Under the pieces are notes generated by a model. That model searched no databases and was not told the origin of the DNA. It saw only the letters and a program-made list of their open reading frames with translations. 64,000 nt of DNA. Origin: Semisulcospira habei (taxonomy: Eukaryota > Mollusca > Gastropoda > Semisulcospiridae). Below, piece after piece: positions 58,101-64,000 of the stretch; the first letter of the stretch is position 1, and every line of letters begins with the position of its first letter. Where the stretch lies: positions 122,436,451-122,500,450 of the forward strand of contig BTPG01000002.1 in NCBI GenBank assembly GCA_036245525.1. The letters are read 5' to 3'. The position numbers were made by a program, and so were the translations under genes.

Positions 58101-61100
58101 CCTCGTCCTCCGTCCCCATTCGTGCCTGGGCCCCCCGGCGGGCACCCGCCTTCGGCCACTCCAGACCCGTCTGGACCCTTGCCCCCCCCTGGCCCTGGCC
58201 TGCCCGCCGCCTTGGGCGCAGGCGGGCCCCCTGACTTCTCCCCGCTCCAGCCCCCGCCGACCGCTCCGGGGTCTCCTGTCGGCGGGAGGCTCGCCCTCTG
58301 CAGCGAGGTGTGGCGTTCGCTGCTTCCAGACAACCCTGGATCCTCTCCACCATCACTGAGGGCCTCCTGATCACCTTTCGTTCGCCACCGCCATTGAGAC
58401 GCTCTCCACTGTGGACCAAGATTCCGATCGACGAGCTGAAGGCCATCGCCCTGCGCGGAGAGGTCACCTCGCTTCTGCAGAAGCCCGCCACAGAGGTAGT
58501 GTCGCGTCCTGACTCCCCAGCCTTCTACAGCCGCCTCTTTGTGGTGCCCAAGCCGGGCGGCAAGTGGCGACCCGTCATCGATCTGTCGGCACTGAACAGG
58601 TACATCGCAACCCCGACCTTTCGCATGGAGACCGCCAGGGCCCTCAGGGCCGCCGTGCAGCCCATGGACTTCGCTGTCAGTCTGGACCTGTCCGACGCGT
58701 ATCTCCACGTCCCCATGCACCCCGCCTCCAGGAGCTATCGCCGCTTCGCCTTTGACGGCGTGATTTACCAGTTTCAGGCCCTTCCATTCGGTCTCAACCT
58801 TAGCCCTTGGGTTTTCACCCGCATTATGGATGCCGTCGTTGCCAAGGCCAGACAGTCATCTTCCAGTCCGACCTCGAACTACCTAGATGACTTCCTTCTG
58901 AGGAACCAGTCAGAGGCCACCCTTTTGATGGACAGAGATGCGCTGCTCTGGTTATTGTCGCGGCTGGGGTTCCTGGTCAACGCGGGCAAGTCGGACCTCA
59001 CTCCTTCGCGCCGATTTATGCACCTCGGCATGGACTTCGCGACTGACCTCAACAGGGTGAGGCTACCAGAGCCTCGGATCCAGAAGCTGGCAGCCCTAGC
59101 CGGCCAGGTGGCCCAGGAGGATGCAGTTCCCGCCAGAGTCTGGCGTCAGCTTCTCGGCTTGTTGAATGCAGCGGCGGATCTACTCCCCCTCGGTCGTCTT
59201 TACTCCCGGCCAATCCAGCTGCACCTCCTTCTCCATTGGCGTCCGTTCTCCGGCGACATTGCTGCCCCGGTGCCGGTGACTCAGATTCTTTGTCCCCATC
59301 TGCGGCACCAGATGGACATTTCGTGGCTCGCTTCGGGAGTTCCTCTCACCTCACCGCCTCCTCAGCTCTCGCTTTGCGTGGATGCAAGTCTCTCCGGGTG
59401 GGGTGCTCACCTGCTACTGAGGTACCTCACAACGTCCGGCCGCTGTCCGCCGGACCTAGCGGACAGACACATCAACTGGTTAGAGCTGAAAGCAGTTTGG
59501 CAAGCCCTCATCACGTGGGAGGTGCGCCTCCATCACCAGGAGCTACTTGTCCTTTCGGACAACGCCACGGTAGTTTCCTACATTCAGAAACAGGGCGGAA
59601 CGCACTCCCCCGACGTATGCATACTCCTCTACTGACTAGTGCACTGGTACGAAGACCGCAGCATTTCCCTCTGAGCTCGACACATTCCAGGACACCTGAA
59701 CGTTTTAGCTGACTCCCTCTCACGGCGCGGCCAGTTACTTCTCACGGAATGGACGCTACGACCGGACATCTTTCGGATGATCTGCGTTCACTGAGAGACG
59801 CCCATGATCGACCTATTCGCCACGAGGTGGAATCACCAGCTTCCCCTCTTCGTCTCCCCGATTCCAGACCCCCTAGCCTGGGCAGTCGACACTCTCCATT
59901 CCGTGGGACGGACTCATCGCCTACGCGTACCCCCCGATGGTGCTCGTCCCCAAAGTCCTGCTCAAGCTCAGAGGATGCAATGCGGTGATGTTACTGGTCG
60001 CCCCGTTCTACTGGAACAGATCTTGGACCACCGACCTGCTCAGTCTCGCCACGGGCCCCCCCCACCCCCCCCCCCCTTCTGCTGCCCACCCTGAGCATGA
60101 TGCTCAAGCAACCCCGCCAGCTGCTGTTCCACCCGTGCCCGGAGCGGTTTCTCCTTCACGCCTGGAGATTGTGCGGCAAGCCCTCACTGCAAGAGGCTTC
60201 TCGAATGCAATCCAGACCAAAAAGGTGACTGCCAAGCGTGTAATATGCAAAGAAGTACCCAACGGAGAAGAAACACGCTTAGAAAAGACGGGTTTATTAA
60301 TATTTCGGGTAAATACCCTTTGTCAAAATAGACAAACAAACAAACAGAGAGATTAGCCGCTACTTATCTTCATTGGCAGAAGGAATGTGGCAACTCAAGT
60401 GGGAGAGTGTTCCAGGTGGATGGACCGTATACTGAGAAGGAGCGGGGGCCGAAAGTGCTTAGTTTGGTGCGGGGGATGAGGAGGCGGAGAGGGTCGGAGG
60501 TGGAGCGGGGAGGAGTGTAGGGGTCATCAACGCCAATGGGGGTCACACGCCATATTGATATAGGTAGGTAGAGATAGGTAGGAGCGTAGTTGTTCAGAGA
60601 TTTGTAGCAGAGAGACAGAATCTTGTATTGGATGCGTTGGGGGATAGGGAGCCAGTGAAGGAGCTTGCAGAGTGATGTTGGGTCATGAAATGTTCAGCAA
60701 TGCAAGACAAAAAATCAGCAGCGTTACGCCTTCTGTCACTTTTGCCGTTGCCACATCAACCAAGCCAAGACTTAGTGCTCCCCAACGAGAACGAGCTCTT
60801 GGGCGTTTGGCCGGAAAAGATCCACACGCTGTGGCAGTGGCCTTTAGATGTCACATTTCTACCATTTACAGGCTGCAGCAACGCTATCATGCCAACGGGT
60901 CTGCTGCTGACGCTCCCCGAAGCGGACGATCACGTTTGACAACTCCACGGCAAGACCGCCACATTTTCTACCATTTACAGGCTGCAGCAACGCTATCATG
61001 CCAACGGGTCTGCTGCTGACGCTCCCCGAAGCGGACGATCACGTTTGACAACTCCACGGCAAGACCGCCACATTTTCCGGGCACACCGTGCAAAATCGCT

Positions 61101-64000
61101 TTCAGCCGGCCGAGGAAACAGCAAGAGAAATTATCAGCGACCACCAGCAGAACTGGAGAATACCATTATCCAGACCTGGAACAACATCCCCAGGGCAGCT
61201 GTCAACCGCCTGGTGCACTCTATGCGCCGACGCTGCCAAGCCGTCATCAACGCCAATGGGGGTCACACGCCATATTGATATAGGTAGGTAGAGATAGGTA
61301 GGAGCGTAGTTGTTGCCACATTCCTTCTGCCAATGAAGATAAGTAGCGGCTAATCTCTCTGTTTGTTTGTTTGTCTATTTTGACAAAGGGTATTTACCCG
61401 AAATATTAATAAATTGTGTTGTACCCGTCTTTTCTAAGCGTGTTTCTTCTCCGTTGGGTACTTCTTCTCGAGTGCAGCAGTGGAAGTGATCGCTACAGCC
61501 TACAGACCCTCGACCAGATGCATCTACGAGGGAAAGTGGCAAGTGCTACGGTCCAGGTGCGCTGACCAGCAACTCTCCCCCACCGAAAGACTACTTCCCA
61601 GCTCGCTGACTTCTTCCTCTGGCTCTTTGGCGACCAGGGATTGGCCCCCATCATGATCAGAGGATACCTGTCCATGATTGCGGACACTTACCGTCACCTC
61701 GGCCACCTGGAACCCGGCGAATGCAAAGACCTCGCTGACCTTATGACACACTTTGGCCTTCAGCGTTCCGATTCCCCGCTCGCTAATTCCACGCTGGGAC
61801 CTACCCTGGGTACTGACGTGGCTTAATTCTGACAGATTCCAACCGCCGTCCTTGGCCCGGTTCGCGGATGTGACACGGAAGACCTTGCTGTTGGCCCTCG
61901 CCATGGCGGCCCGAGTAAGCGAGCTACACGCACTTCAGCACGCCCTGCCTGCCTGCAGTTCCGGATGGATGGTTCCATGCAGCTGCTCACTGACCCCCCC
62001 CCCCCCCCTTCCTCGTCAAGACCAGGTCTCCCTTGACCGCGCCCCAGGTGATAAGCATACAGCCGCTGAAAGATGTGAACTTTCCCCAGGAGACCAGGCA
62101 GCAGGATCCAGTGCGCGCCCTATGCGTATACCTACGCTGCTCCAAGCCCGTCCGACGGGGATGGTCACGCCTCGTTCTGCCATTGGCCCCAGGCAGAACT
62201 GATATAACAGCCCAGACGATATCTTCCTGGCTACGCTGGGTCATACGTTCCGCCTACCAGGACCTTTCCCTGGAGGGAGTGAAGAGGCTTAAGATCTGCG
62301 CGCATGAGGTCAGAGCCATGGCCACGAGCGTCGCCTTCGACCGCAACTGTGCCTTTCGAGACATCGTAGCTGCAGTCGCCCACTTCTGCCTCCAGGATCT
62401 GGCAGGCCAGCGAGACAACCTCGCACTAGTGGGGGACATCGCCGCAGCGCAACACTCCCTTCCGGTGCCGGAGGCGCCTTAGGTACGACTTAGCTGAAAT
62501 TGTCGGGAGTTTGCGACTGGGAGGATGGCTCTGACTAAAGCTCTTATTCAGGGGTAGATTGGGCGCGGCACCCTCCTCCTTTTCGCAATTCTTCCATACA
62601 GTAATGTCATCGGTAATGTTTTTGAGGAAACAAATGAATTTTTCTCTAAAATGTATTTTTTCGAAAAATACTTACTGATGACATTACTCGGAGGACCCTC
62701 CCACCCCACAAGTATTCCGACTGGTTGTCACACCACGTGGCACGTGACCTGAGGGGCGGAAAGCTACTCACGGCCCTGGTTACAGTGCCCTGAGTTGCCT
62801 CCCTGGTTGTGTAGGAACACAACAGGTTCTTAGGCTGAAATTGAGTAAGTAGTAGACACTTCCATACAGTAATGTCATCGTAAGTATTTTTTGAAAAAAA
62901 TACATTTTAGAGAAAAATTCATATTTCTGTACACACATGCTTGAAACTTGGTGAAATACTTTCTTAAGTGGGTGGCTAAGAGAGCCTCTGAGCAGATTGT
63001 AATTGAATGTCTCATTGAAGACATAATAACCGTTTAAAGGAAGTCGGTTGACCCAGATTAGAGAATTTTTTTGTTGTTGTTGTGGTATTTACTTGAACCT
63101 TGAACCTAGCTAGTATGGAGAAAGACATTTGGATGAGTTCATTAGCCAGCTGTGTATCCTTTCAACTTCTTTAGTAAAAAAATAATTCTTTTCAGAAAAG
63201 AATTAAAACACTAAAAAAACCTTGACTTCTAGAGAAAGTCAGACATTGGCGGTGACGTAAAAGAGGCAACTCCGTCACCATGCAGACACTGACATAATAC
63301 TCTAAATCTGATGTCATTCTCTCTCTCGCATGCAGCTCTCTCTCTCTCACACAAACGTGCGCATCTTCAGGAGGAATAGATCCTCATGCGCCCTCCAGTC
63401 GCATGAGGATCTATGCCTCTTGGAGATGTTTGGAGCGTGCGAATGCACGCACATGCTCATCGACACGCTTTCAGAAGAGCATGCAGGTCACCCGTGTACT
63501 TAGTCTATCATGTAGCTAGGTAAAGTCAACCTGCTTTCACACAAATTATAGCAAGACTGAAATTGTACTGTGAAGTTCTAGTTTTGTCACCATTTCTCAA
63601 GCCTATGAAGTGAAAGTAAAACTCATATCACGTAAAATATAAAATTACGTAATACCTAAAACTTAATGTCGTGATAAATGACGTTTGACAAATCAATGAC
63701 GAGTATGTCCTGCGCCCCTTATAGAACTCCCTGACACATAGGCAGATCTACGAGACTTTTTCAATAGGAGATAATTCAATATCAGAATCAGGTCAAAGAC
63801 AAAAGGTAGAGCTCTCATATAAAACAGTAATGGGACTTTGTGGGTTATGGGTTTTGTGGGTTATGGTTCATCCATCTTGTTTTTTTTTTCAGCTGACACC
63901 AGAAGATAAGGAATGGATGCTAGTCAGTGCTACAGCTGAGTACCATGAGATGTTCAAGCTTTTGTCAAGGAATCCTAAACTGGCCAAAGTCAAGGTGATC
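32970..64000 (+). CDS. sowah: Sosondowah (SOWAH) ankyrin-repeat family protein, 5' six exons
   Basis: Six exons (32970-33090, 44755-44816, 48140-48589, 49706-49879, 50626-50688, 63893 to the edge) join in one frame to about 325 residues. Residues 1-75 form the N-terminal SOWAH domain: 'SVRQCILDRGGRIRNHELV', then 'ENREKFKDFVNELATIK', then 'GEKVLVLKRKYRP'. A long Ser/Thr/Pro-rich linker follows, then an acidic patch ('DRDDDDESHSSG') leading to 'LTPEDKEWMLVSATAEYHEM', which matches the family's 'L.P.E..W' entry into the ankyrin repeats. The repeats themselves lie beyond the window. The molecular role of the family is poorly defined. The introns total about 30 kb and are rich in mobile DNA. Confidence 0.9.
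33204..33248. repeat. (CT)n microsatellite
   Basis: CT dinucleotide run of about 45 bases. Confidence 0.95.
33427..33654. repeat. Long TTAA MITE with core hairpin (228 bp)
   Basis: Starts TTAATCCATATCAT and ends ATATAAGGGTTAA. The centre is a hairpin ('caagggtggtgccagaatag' answered by 'ctattctagcactaccctta'). The copy at 47693-47916 agrees along its whole length, including the flanks of the hairpin ('gccatatgcaagctacatta'). Confidence 0.75.
35178..37016. mobile_element. Unclassified element with ~55-bp inverted ends
   Basis: The left end has 'gtggctatttggacggtgcc' and continues 'gtccaagcagatcgtaggct'. The right end, reversed, has 'gtggctatttggacggcgcc' and continues 'gtccaagcagatagtaggct'. 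Each end is itself partly palindromic ('ttggacgg..ccgtccaa'). No clear target duplication and no transposase were seen. The interior holds an unrecognised frame (35767-35997) and hairpin-like 'ctcatgag' sequences near 36420-36450. Confidence 0.55.
37400..38958. repeat. Tandem array, ~240-300 bp period, about six units
   Basis: The landmark 'gtatgtacaaaacctacatt' and close variants recur near 37535, 37830, 38085, 38350, 38600 and 38845. Each is followed by an A-rich 'aataaataa' stretch, then 'tacctgggacatatgaatgc' and 'gaacatgcacagatgtgcat'. Some units contain 'gggtttaacgccg', which resembles the SINE tail. The unequal periods show a degenerate array. An RTE inserted in the last unit. Confidence 0.75.
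38972..40563 (+). pseudogene. RTE reverse transcriptase, 5'-truncated
   Basis: An uninterrupted frame covers the whole RT and C-terminal region: 'EEIRKAVAFLKNGKAAGPDG', 'NYRGITLLSVPGKVFN', 'DQQAGFRKNRSCTDQI', 'NFVDYEKAFDSVDRETLW', 'TGVRQGCLLSPFLFLLAIDW', the catalytic 'DFADDLALLSH', 'SFTYLGSIIDKKGG' and 'AVLLYGAETWR', ending 'RRKRGRPRNSWRRDL'-like sequence before the stop; the actual residues are 'GKRKRGRPRNSWRRDLQADI'. The endonuclease is missing through 5' truncation, so the copy is dead on arrival although the RT frame is intact. Confidence 0.88.
38972..40569 (+). mobile_element. RTE-type LINE copy 1, 5'-truncated
   Basis: Flanked by the 13-bp duplication 'acagatgtatgta' (38959-38971 and 40570-40582). 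The 3' end is a short 'taag' repeat ('gcgtaagtaagt'), typical of RTE elements. The 5' end is truncated just before the RT domain. The last ~320 bases appear identical to copy 2. Confidence 0.88.
43126..44007 (+). pseudogene. RTE polyprotein with RT core deleted in frame
   Basis: The frame begins in 'ASDHHLLTLRMKLKLKK' (the nuclease Asp-His end), runs through a basic linker ('RTAWLSAQTLKK'-type region; the actual motif is 'KDWLSAQTLKKIEARKQKK') and 'LYNITRRLSGKYG', and at 'FLK|ISNVRLWERTEQ' joins the C-terminal domain. The fusion keeps the reading frame to the normal stop, leaving a protein of about 290 residues without an RT active site. Confidence 0.82.
43126..44016 (+). mobile_element. RTE-type LINE copy 2, internally deleted
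   Basis: Flanked by the 12-bp duplication 'atgctcacaaat' (43114-43125 and 44017-44028). It contains the end of the endonuclease and the linker to the RT (43126-43690), then jumps at about 43690 to the C-terminal 320 bases shared with copy 1. The RT catalytic region is absent. The 3' end is the same 'taag' repeat. Confidence 0.88.
44755..44816 (+). CDS. sowah: Sowah exon 2
   Basis: Preceded by 'tgttttgtttgcag' and followed by GTAAAA. The 62 nt complete the codon begun in exon 1 and add 20 more. It encodes 'AENREKFKDFVNELATIKVE', matching the vertebrate 'RR.RFK.FVN..A.V' segment. Ends in phase 0. Confidence 0.88.
45410..45572 (-). repeat. Solo copy of the 'gggtatttaccc' repeat family
   Basis: Begins 'gaagtacctaacggagaaag' and ends 'gcagaaggaatgtggcaact' then 'gattggtctgg'. 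It is the same sequence as the left arm of 60230-61475 and the complement of 23020-23180. Confidence 0.75.
46092..46136. repeat. Poly-T/poly-G block
   Basis: About 28 T followed by G-rich sequence; low complexity. Confidence 0.85.
46414..46655. repeat. Long TTAA-type MITE with duplicated arm
   Basis: Contains the core 'ataattcaagggtagtgcca' and its answer 'tgcactactcttgaattatc'. The left arm is repeated ('catgataattcaagg' at about 46447 and 46487). The ends 'taacgcc' and 'ggggctaaatgggtta' are degenerate forms of the TTAACCC terminus. Confidence 0.65.
47693..47916. repeat. Long TTAA MITE with core hairpin (224 bp)
   Basis: TTAACCCATATCAT at the left and ATGATAAGGGTTAA at the right. The core 'caagggtggtgccagaatag' then 'cttggcgcc' is answered by 'ctattctggcactacccttg'. 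A full-length partner of 33427-33654. Confidence 0.8.
48140..48589 (+). CDS. sowah: Sowah exon 3
   Basis: 150 codons between 'atttgtgcag' and a GTAAGC donor, phase 0 at both ends. It begins 'GEKVLVLKRKYRPEN', the end of the SOWAH domain, then becomes a Ser/Thr/Pro/Gln-rich low-complexity linker. The frame stays open for 99 bases past the donor, but that part is a MITE (48606-48695), so the donor is preferred. Confidence 0.85.
48606..48695. repeat. 90-bp hairpin MITE next to exon 3
   Basis: TTAAACCTTTTGC at the left and AAAGGGTTAA at the right, with 'tggtagcagtttttgtca' answered by 'tgacaaaaccgctacc'. It is the same length and layout as 991-1080. It starts 16 bases after the exon 3 donor. Confidence 0.7.
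48911..48992. repeat. Hairpin MITE (82 bp)
   Basis: TTAACCCTGTGCCTGTCGGT at the left is answered by ACCAACAGGCAAAGGGTTAA at the right, with TTAA at both ends. Confidence 0.7.
49401..49492. repeat. Hairpin MITE (92 bp)
   Basis: CTAACCCTTTGCGTGTCGGT is answered by ACCGACACACAAAGGGTTAA. The centre 'ggttcctataggaacc' is a perfect palindrome. The left TTAA has decayed to CTAA. Confidence 0.7.
49545..49645 (+). repeat. Fragment of the 'ttctaagc' repeat family
   Basis: 'aacattaataaattctgttg' followed by 'gtcttttctaagcatgtttc' and 'tggtctgg' matches the right half of 23020-23180. Confidence 0.6.
49706..49879 (+). CDS. sowah: Sowah exon 4
   Basis: 58 codons between 'ctgattgcag' and a GTAAAC donor, phase 0 at both ends. 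It encodes a Ser-rich acidic stretch and 'VREMRAQHLNKM'-like charged sequence; the actual residues are 'SVRERAQHLNKMSSDADLQQ' followed by 'TRAPARKK', resembling the linker before the ankyrin region in SOWAH proteins. Confidence 0.8.
49880..50625 (+). other. Sowah intron 4
   Basis: Contains the MITE 49960-50170 and, near 50470-50510, a 'cctctgcatttgcaggggct' sequence of the 'ctcatgag' hairpin type. No exon was seen. Confidence 0.75.
49960..50170. repeat. Long TTAA MITE with core hairpin (211 bp)
   Basis: TTAACTCATTCTACCCCA is answered by TGGGGTAGAATGAGTTAA. The core 'gttcaagggtgatgccagaa' is answered by 'ttctggcatcacccttgaa'. Both the outer ends and the core are palindromic, with less conserved DNA between. 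Confidence 0.8.
50626..50688 (+). CDS. sowah: Sowah exon 5
   Basis: 21 codons between 'tcctctgctgcag' and a GTAAGT donor, phase 0 at both ends. It encodes 'VVKDRDDDDESHSSGGTSYV', an acidic segment that usually precedes the ankyrin block. Confidence 0.8.
51202..51480. repeat. Long TTAA MITE split by a SINE-tail insertion
   Basis: TTAAGCCGCTTAGCCCC at the left and TATATGGGTTAA at the right. The core hairpin is interrupted at 51329-51384 by foreign DNA between 'atttatcatg' (51319-51328) and 'aattatcatg' (51385-51394). Removing the insert would restore the usual layout, so the MITE is the older of the two. Confidence 0.75.
51329..51384 (-). mobile_element. Short SINE-tail fragment
   Basis: On the minus strand it reads 'gttatttggttttaatgtcg' then 'agcaggcggctaaggccatc' and 'tcacggcggt'. 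This matches the module at 37590-37640 ('gttatttgggtttaacgccg', 'actacggccatctcacggcg'). It is flanked by a 10-bp duplication with one mismatch, so it moved as a short retroposed piece. Confidence 0.6.
51504..51715. repeat. Long TTAA MITE with core hairpin (212 bp)
   Basis: TTAACCCATTTAGCCCC is answered by GGGGCTAAAAGGGTTAA. The core 'taattcaagggtggtgcaag' is answered by 'tcactacccttgaattatca'. Confidence 0.8.
52895..54720 (+). pseudogene. DIRS-like gag remnant (element 1)
   Basis: Near 52888-52990 one frame reads 'CGDFQWPSDSHAVCLSC' followed by further Cys pairs, the same Cys-rich head as in element 2. Downstream the coding signal switches among three frames: Arg/Ser-rich sequence, then 'RAETLRSLVEAARLVASSLP' (53860) and 'FRSLLQPPGFQDPRDAFSDL' (54020). 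Matching phrases in element 2 (57280 and 57400) confirm the homology. Several frameshifts break it. Confidence 0.7.
54778..55408 (+). pseudogene. DIRS-like reverse transcriptase fragment (element 1)
   Basis: Residues 'CADFRPFRPAQAAALRGEIA', 'SPAFYSHLLLVPKPGGKWR' and 'FDLSALNRFISAPIFRMGTA' match element 2 closely. A frame change near 55060 disrupts the block containing the first catalytic Asp. 'SNSLTICACA' near 55250 is the frameshifted 'YLDD' region. The copy stops at 55408. Confidence 0.75.
55409..55520. other. Junction between the two DIRS elements
   Basis: About 110 bases unlike either element, with 'gtgtgtatgtaattatgtag' type low complexity. Confidence 0.45.
55521..55690. repeat. Left inverted terminal repeat of DIRS element 2
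   Basis: Inverse match with 62715-62880. It includes 'cttactcattttcagcctaa' versus the complement of 'ttaggctgaaattgagtaag'. Confidence 0.75.
55931..55981. repeat. Poly-C tract
   Basis: C homopolymer with sparse A interruptions, a likely site of length error that also affects the reading frame of the gag leader. Confidence 0.9.
56136..57900 (+). pseudogene. DIRS-like gag (element 2)
   Basis: The first frame begins 'MSDVCCSCQVLTCSQCGDFQ' then 'WPSDNHKVCLPCAGCASNHA' with repeated CxxC pairs, a probable zinc-binding head. An internal duplication follows: 'PADSYGESYSRQSTRLTEAG' and 'PADSYRESDSRQSVRLAEAG'. A second frame from about 56772 to 57713 carries 'ETLLALDEAARLIAADLPTE', 'RFKSLPQPPGFRELRDALSA' and 'DWYAGHSQNFS', ending at a stop near 57711 with similarity continuing beyond in other frames. 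These are typical low-conservation DIRS gag sequences. At least two frame breaks are seen. Confidence 0.7.
58310..59750 (+). pseudogene. DIRS-like reverse transcriptase/RNase H
   Basis: Open from 58310 to a stop at 59633-59635. RT motifs in order: 'FVVPKPGGKWRPVIDLSALN', 'VSLDLSDAYLHVPMHPAS', 'LPFGLNLSPWVFT' and the catalytic 'NYLDDFLL', then 'LGFLVNAGKSDLTPSRRFMH'. RNase H follows: 'LSLCVDASLSGWGAHL', 'INWLELKAVWQAL' and 'LVLSDNATVVSYIQKQGG'. After the TGA the same frame continues through a second stop near 59671 to 'ARHIPGHLNVLADSLSR', the normal RNase H end. Two nonsense changes therefore inactivate an otherwise intact enzyme. A C-terminal extension ('IDLFATRWNHQLPLFVSPIP') follows in another frame from 59804. 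Confidence 0.85.
60230..61475. mobile_element. Chimeric insertion with ~150-bp inverted ends and Tc1-like relic
   Basis: The left arm ('gaagtacccaacggagaaga', 'aacacgcttagaaaagacgg', through 'gcagaaggaatgtggcaac' at about 60397) is the reverse complement of the right arm from 61315 ('gttgccacattccttctgcc'). The left arm lacks 'tacaacacaat'. Inside, a ~72-bp direct repeat ('gtcatcaacgccaatggggg', 'tcacacgccatattgatata') occurs at about 60523 and 61240. Between those copies lies a broken Tc1-like transposase with a ~109-bp tandem duplication. It interrupts the DIRS recombinase region. Confidence 0.75.
60700..61278 (+). pseudogene. Tc1/mariner-like transposase relic
   Basis: The frame at 60672-61019 holds a helix-turn-helix head ('LSAPQRERALGRLAGKDPHA', 'FRCHISTIYRLQQRYHANGS'). 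It runs into a ~109-bp tandem duplication (60859-61076). The end ('WNNIPRAAVNRLVHSMRRRC' and 'QAVINANGGHTPY') is the usual Tc1 C-terminus. The central DDE catalytic region is deleted, so the piece encodes no transposase. Confidence 0.75.
61472..62482 (+). pseudogene. DIRS-like tyrosine recombinase (element 2)
   Basis: Pieces in three frames make up the recombinase. An N-terminal SAM-like part ('TAYRPSTRCIYEGKW' near 61490; 'MIRGYLSMIADTYRHLGHLE' near 61655) is followed by 'ALAMAARVSELHALQ' (box I Arg) and a final frame 62033-62482 with 'AHEVRAMATSVAFDRN' (the His-x-x-Arg box) and 'VAHFCLQDLAGQ', where the catalytic Tyr is expected. The start of the domain ('SRLEIVRQALTARGFSNAI') lies before the chimeric insertion at 60160-60215. 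Frameshifts near 61620, 61800 and 61980 (C run) plus the insertion make it non-functional. Confidence 0.78.
62586..62935. repeat. Right inverted terminal repeat region of DIRS element 2
   Basis: Contains an inverse copy of the left end (62715-62880) and an additional internal inverse pair: 62632-62692 with 62875-62930 ('aaatgtattttttcgaaaaa' versus 'ttgaaaaaaatacatttta'). Confidence 0.7.
63360..63426. repeat. Hairpin of the 'ctcatgag' type
   Basis: 'caggaggaatagatcctcat' is answered by 'atgaggatctatgcctcttg' around a short 'gcgccctccagtcgc' loop. Similar imperfect hairpins occur near 11600, 12060, 36420, 36590 and 50490. Confidence 0.55.
63893..64000 (+). CDS. sowah: Sowah exon 6 (runs to the window edge)
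   Basis: After a polypyrimidine tract and 'ttttcag', the frame reads 'LTPEDKEWMLVSATAEYHEM' then 'FKLLSRNPKLAKVK'. This matches the start of the SOWAH ankyrin domain. The final 'gtgatc' could be two codons or the start of an intron after 63994 (AAG|GTGATC); the family sequence, which continues with an acidic-aromatic pair before 'GYTALHWA', slightly favours a splice here. Confidence 0.85.
   Translation, partial: MTPEDKEWMLVSATAEYHEMFKLLSRNPKLAKVKVI

Larger units (their letters stand above)
55521..62935 (+). mobile_element. DIRS-like tyrosine-recombinase retroelement 2
   Basis: Left end 'tttgtttcctcaaaaacatt...cattactgtatggaagtgtc' (55527-55575) through 'ccagggaggcaactcag' (55623) is answered in inverse at 62780-62880 ('ctgagttgcctccctggttg' then 'gacacttccatacagtaatg'). 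Inverted termini plus the order gag, RT, RNase H, tyrosine recombinase define DIRS-like elements, which lack a DDE integrase. A further inverted block at 62586-62692 ('atttttctctaaaatgtatt') mirrors 62890-62930. A chimeric insertion (about 60230-61475) splits the recombinase region. Confidence 0.82.
50689..63892 (+). other. Sowah intron 5 (13.2 kb)
   Basis: Holds a partial core repeat near 50860, two long TTAA MITEs, two DIRS-like elements in tandem (51765-62935) and a hairpin at 63360-63425. The last 950 bases before exon 6 contain nothing else recognised. Confidence 0.8.

Overview
The window is animal nuclear DNA: genes are split by introns with GT-AG boundaries and lie in a repeat-dense, AT-rich background. 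A caenogastropod-like mollusc is the best guess. This is inferred from the mixture of RTE-, CR1/L2- and DIRS-like retroelements, a tRNA-derived SINE, TTAA-flanked MITEs and the multi-exon layout; no species-specific marker was seen.

Two host genes are supported, and they are transcribed away from each other. On the minus strand, three exons (20199-20306, 14034-14137, 11387-11516) encode a RAB5IF/OPTI (Rab5-interacting family) membrane protein; its last short exon was not found. On the plus strand, six exons between 32970 and the right edge encode a sosondowah (SOWAH) family protein, from its N-terminal SOWAH domain to the start of the ankyrin region. All exon phases join in frame. Both genes carry an array of the motif GGGCGAGTTGAC, in the sense orientation, just upstream of the start codon.

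The rest is mostly mobile DNA. 0-9.6 kb: a broken Tc1/mariner element, small foldbacks and a CR1-like LINE tail. 9.6-20.3 kb: RAB5IF introns holding an L2-like remnant and a nearly complete but broken RTE-like LINE. 20.3-33 kb: between the genes, a 2.6-kb foldback transposon with a 9-bp target duplication and a nested SINE, then an apparently intact two-ORF LINE whose ORF1 carries a 2A ribosome-skipping motif and which sits inside an (AC)n tract. 33-64 kb: Sowah introns holding a 240-300 bp tandem array, two recent RTE insertions with clear target duplications, a cluster of TTAA-flanked palindromic MITEs around exons 3-5, and in intron 5 two head-to-tail DIRS-like elements, the second with gag, RT-RNase H and tyrosine recombinase regions and a nested chimeric insertion.

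The mobile elements do not form one pathway with the host genes. The points most worth following are the mirrored promoter arrays, the 2A-bearing LINE, the foldback element with its inverted promoter-like repeats, and the hairpin MITEs inside Sowah introns.
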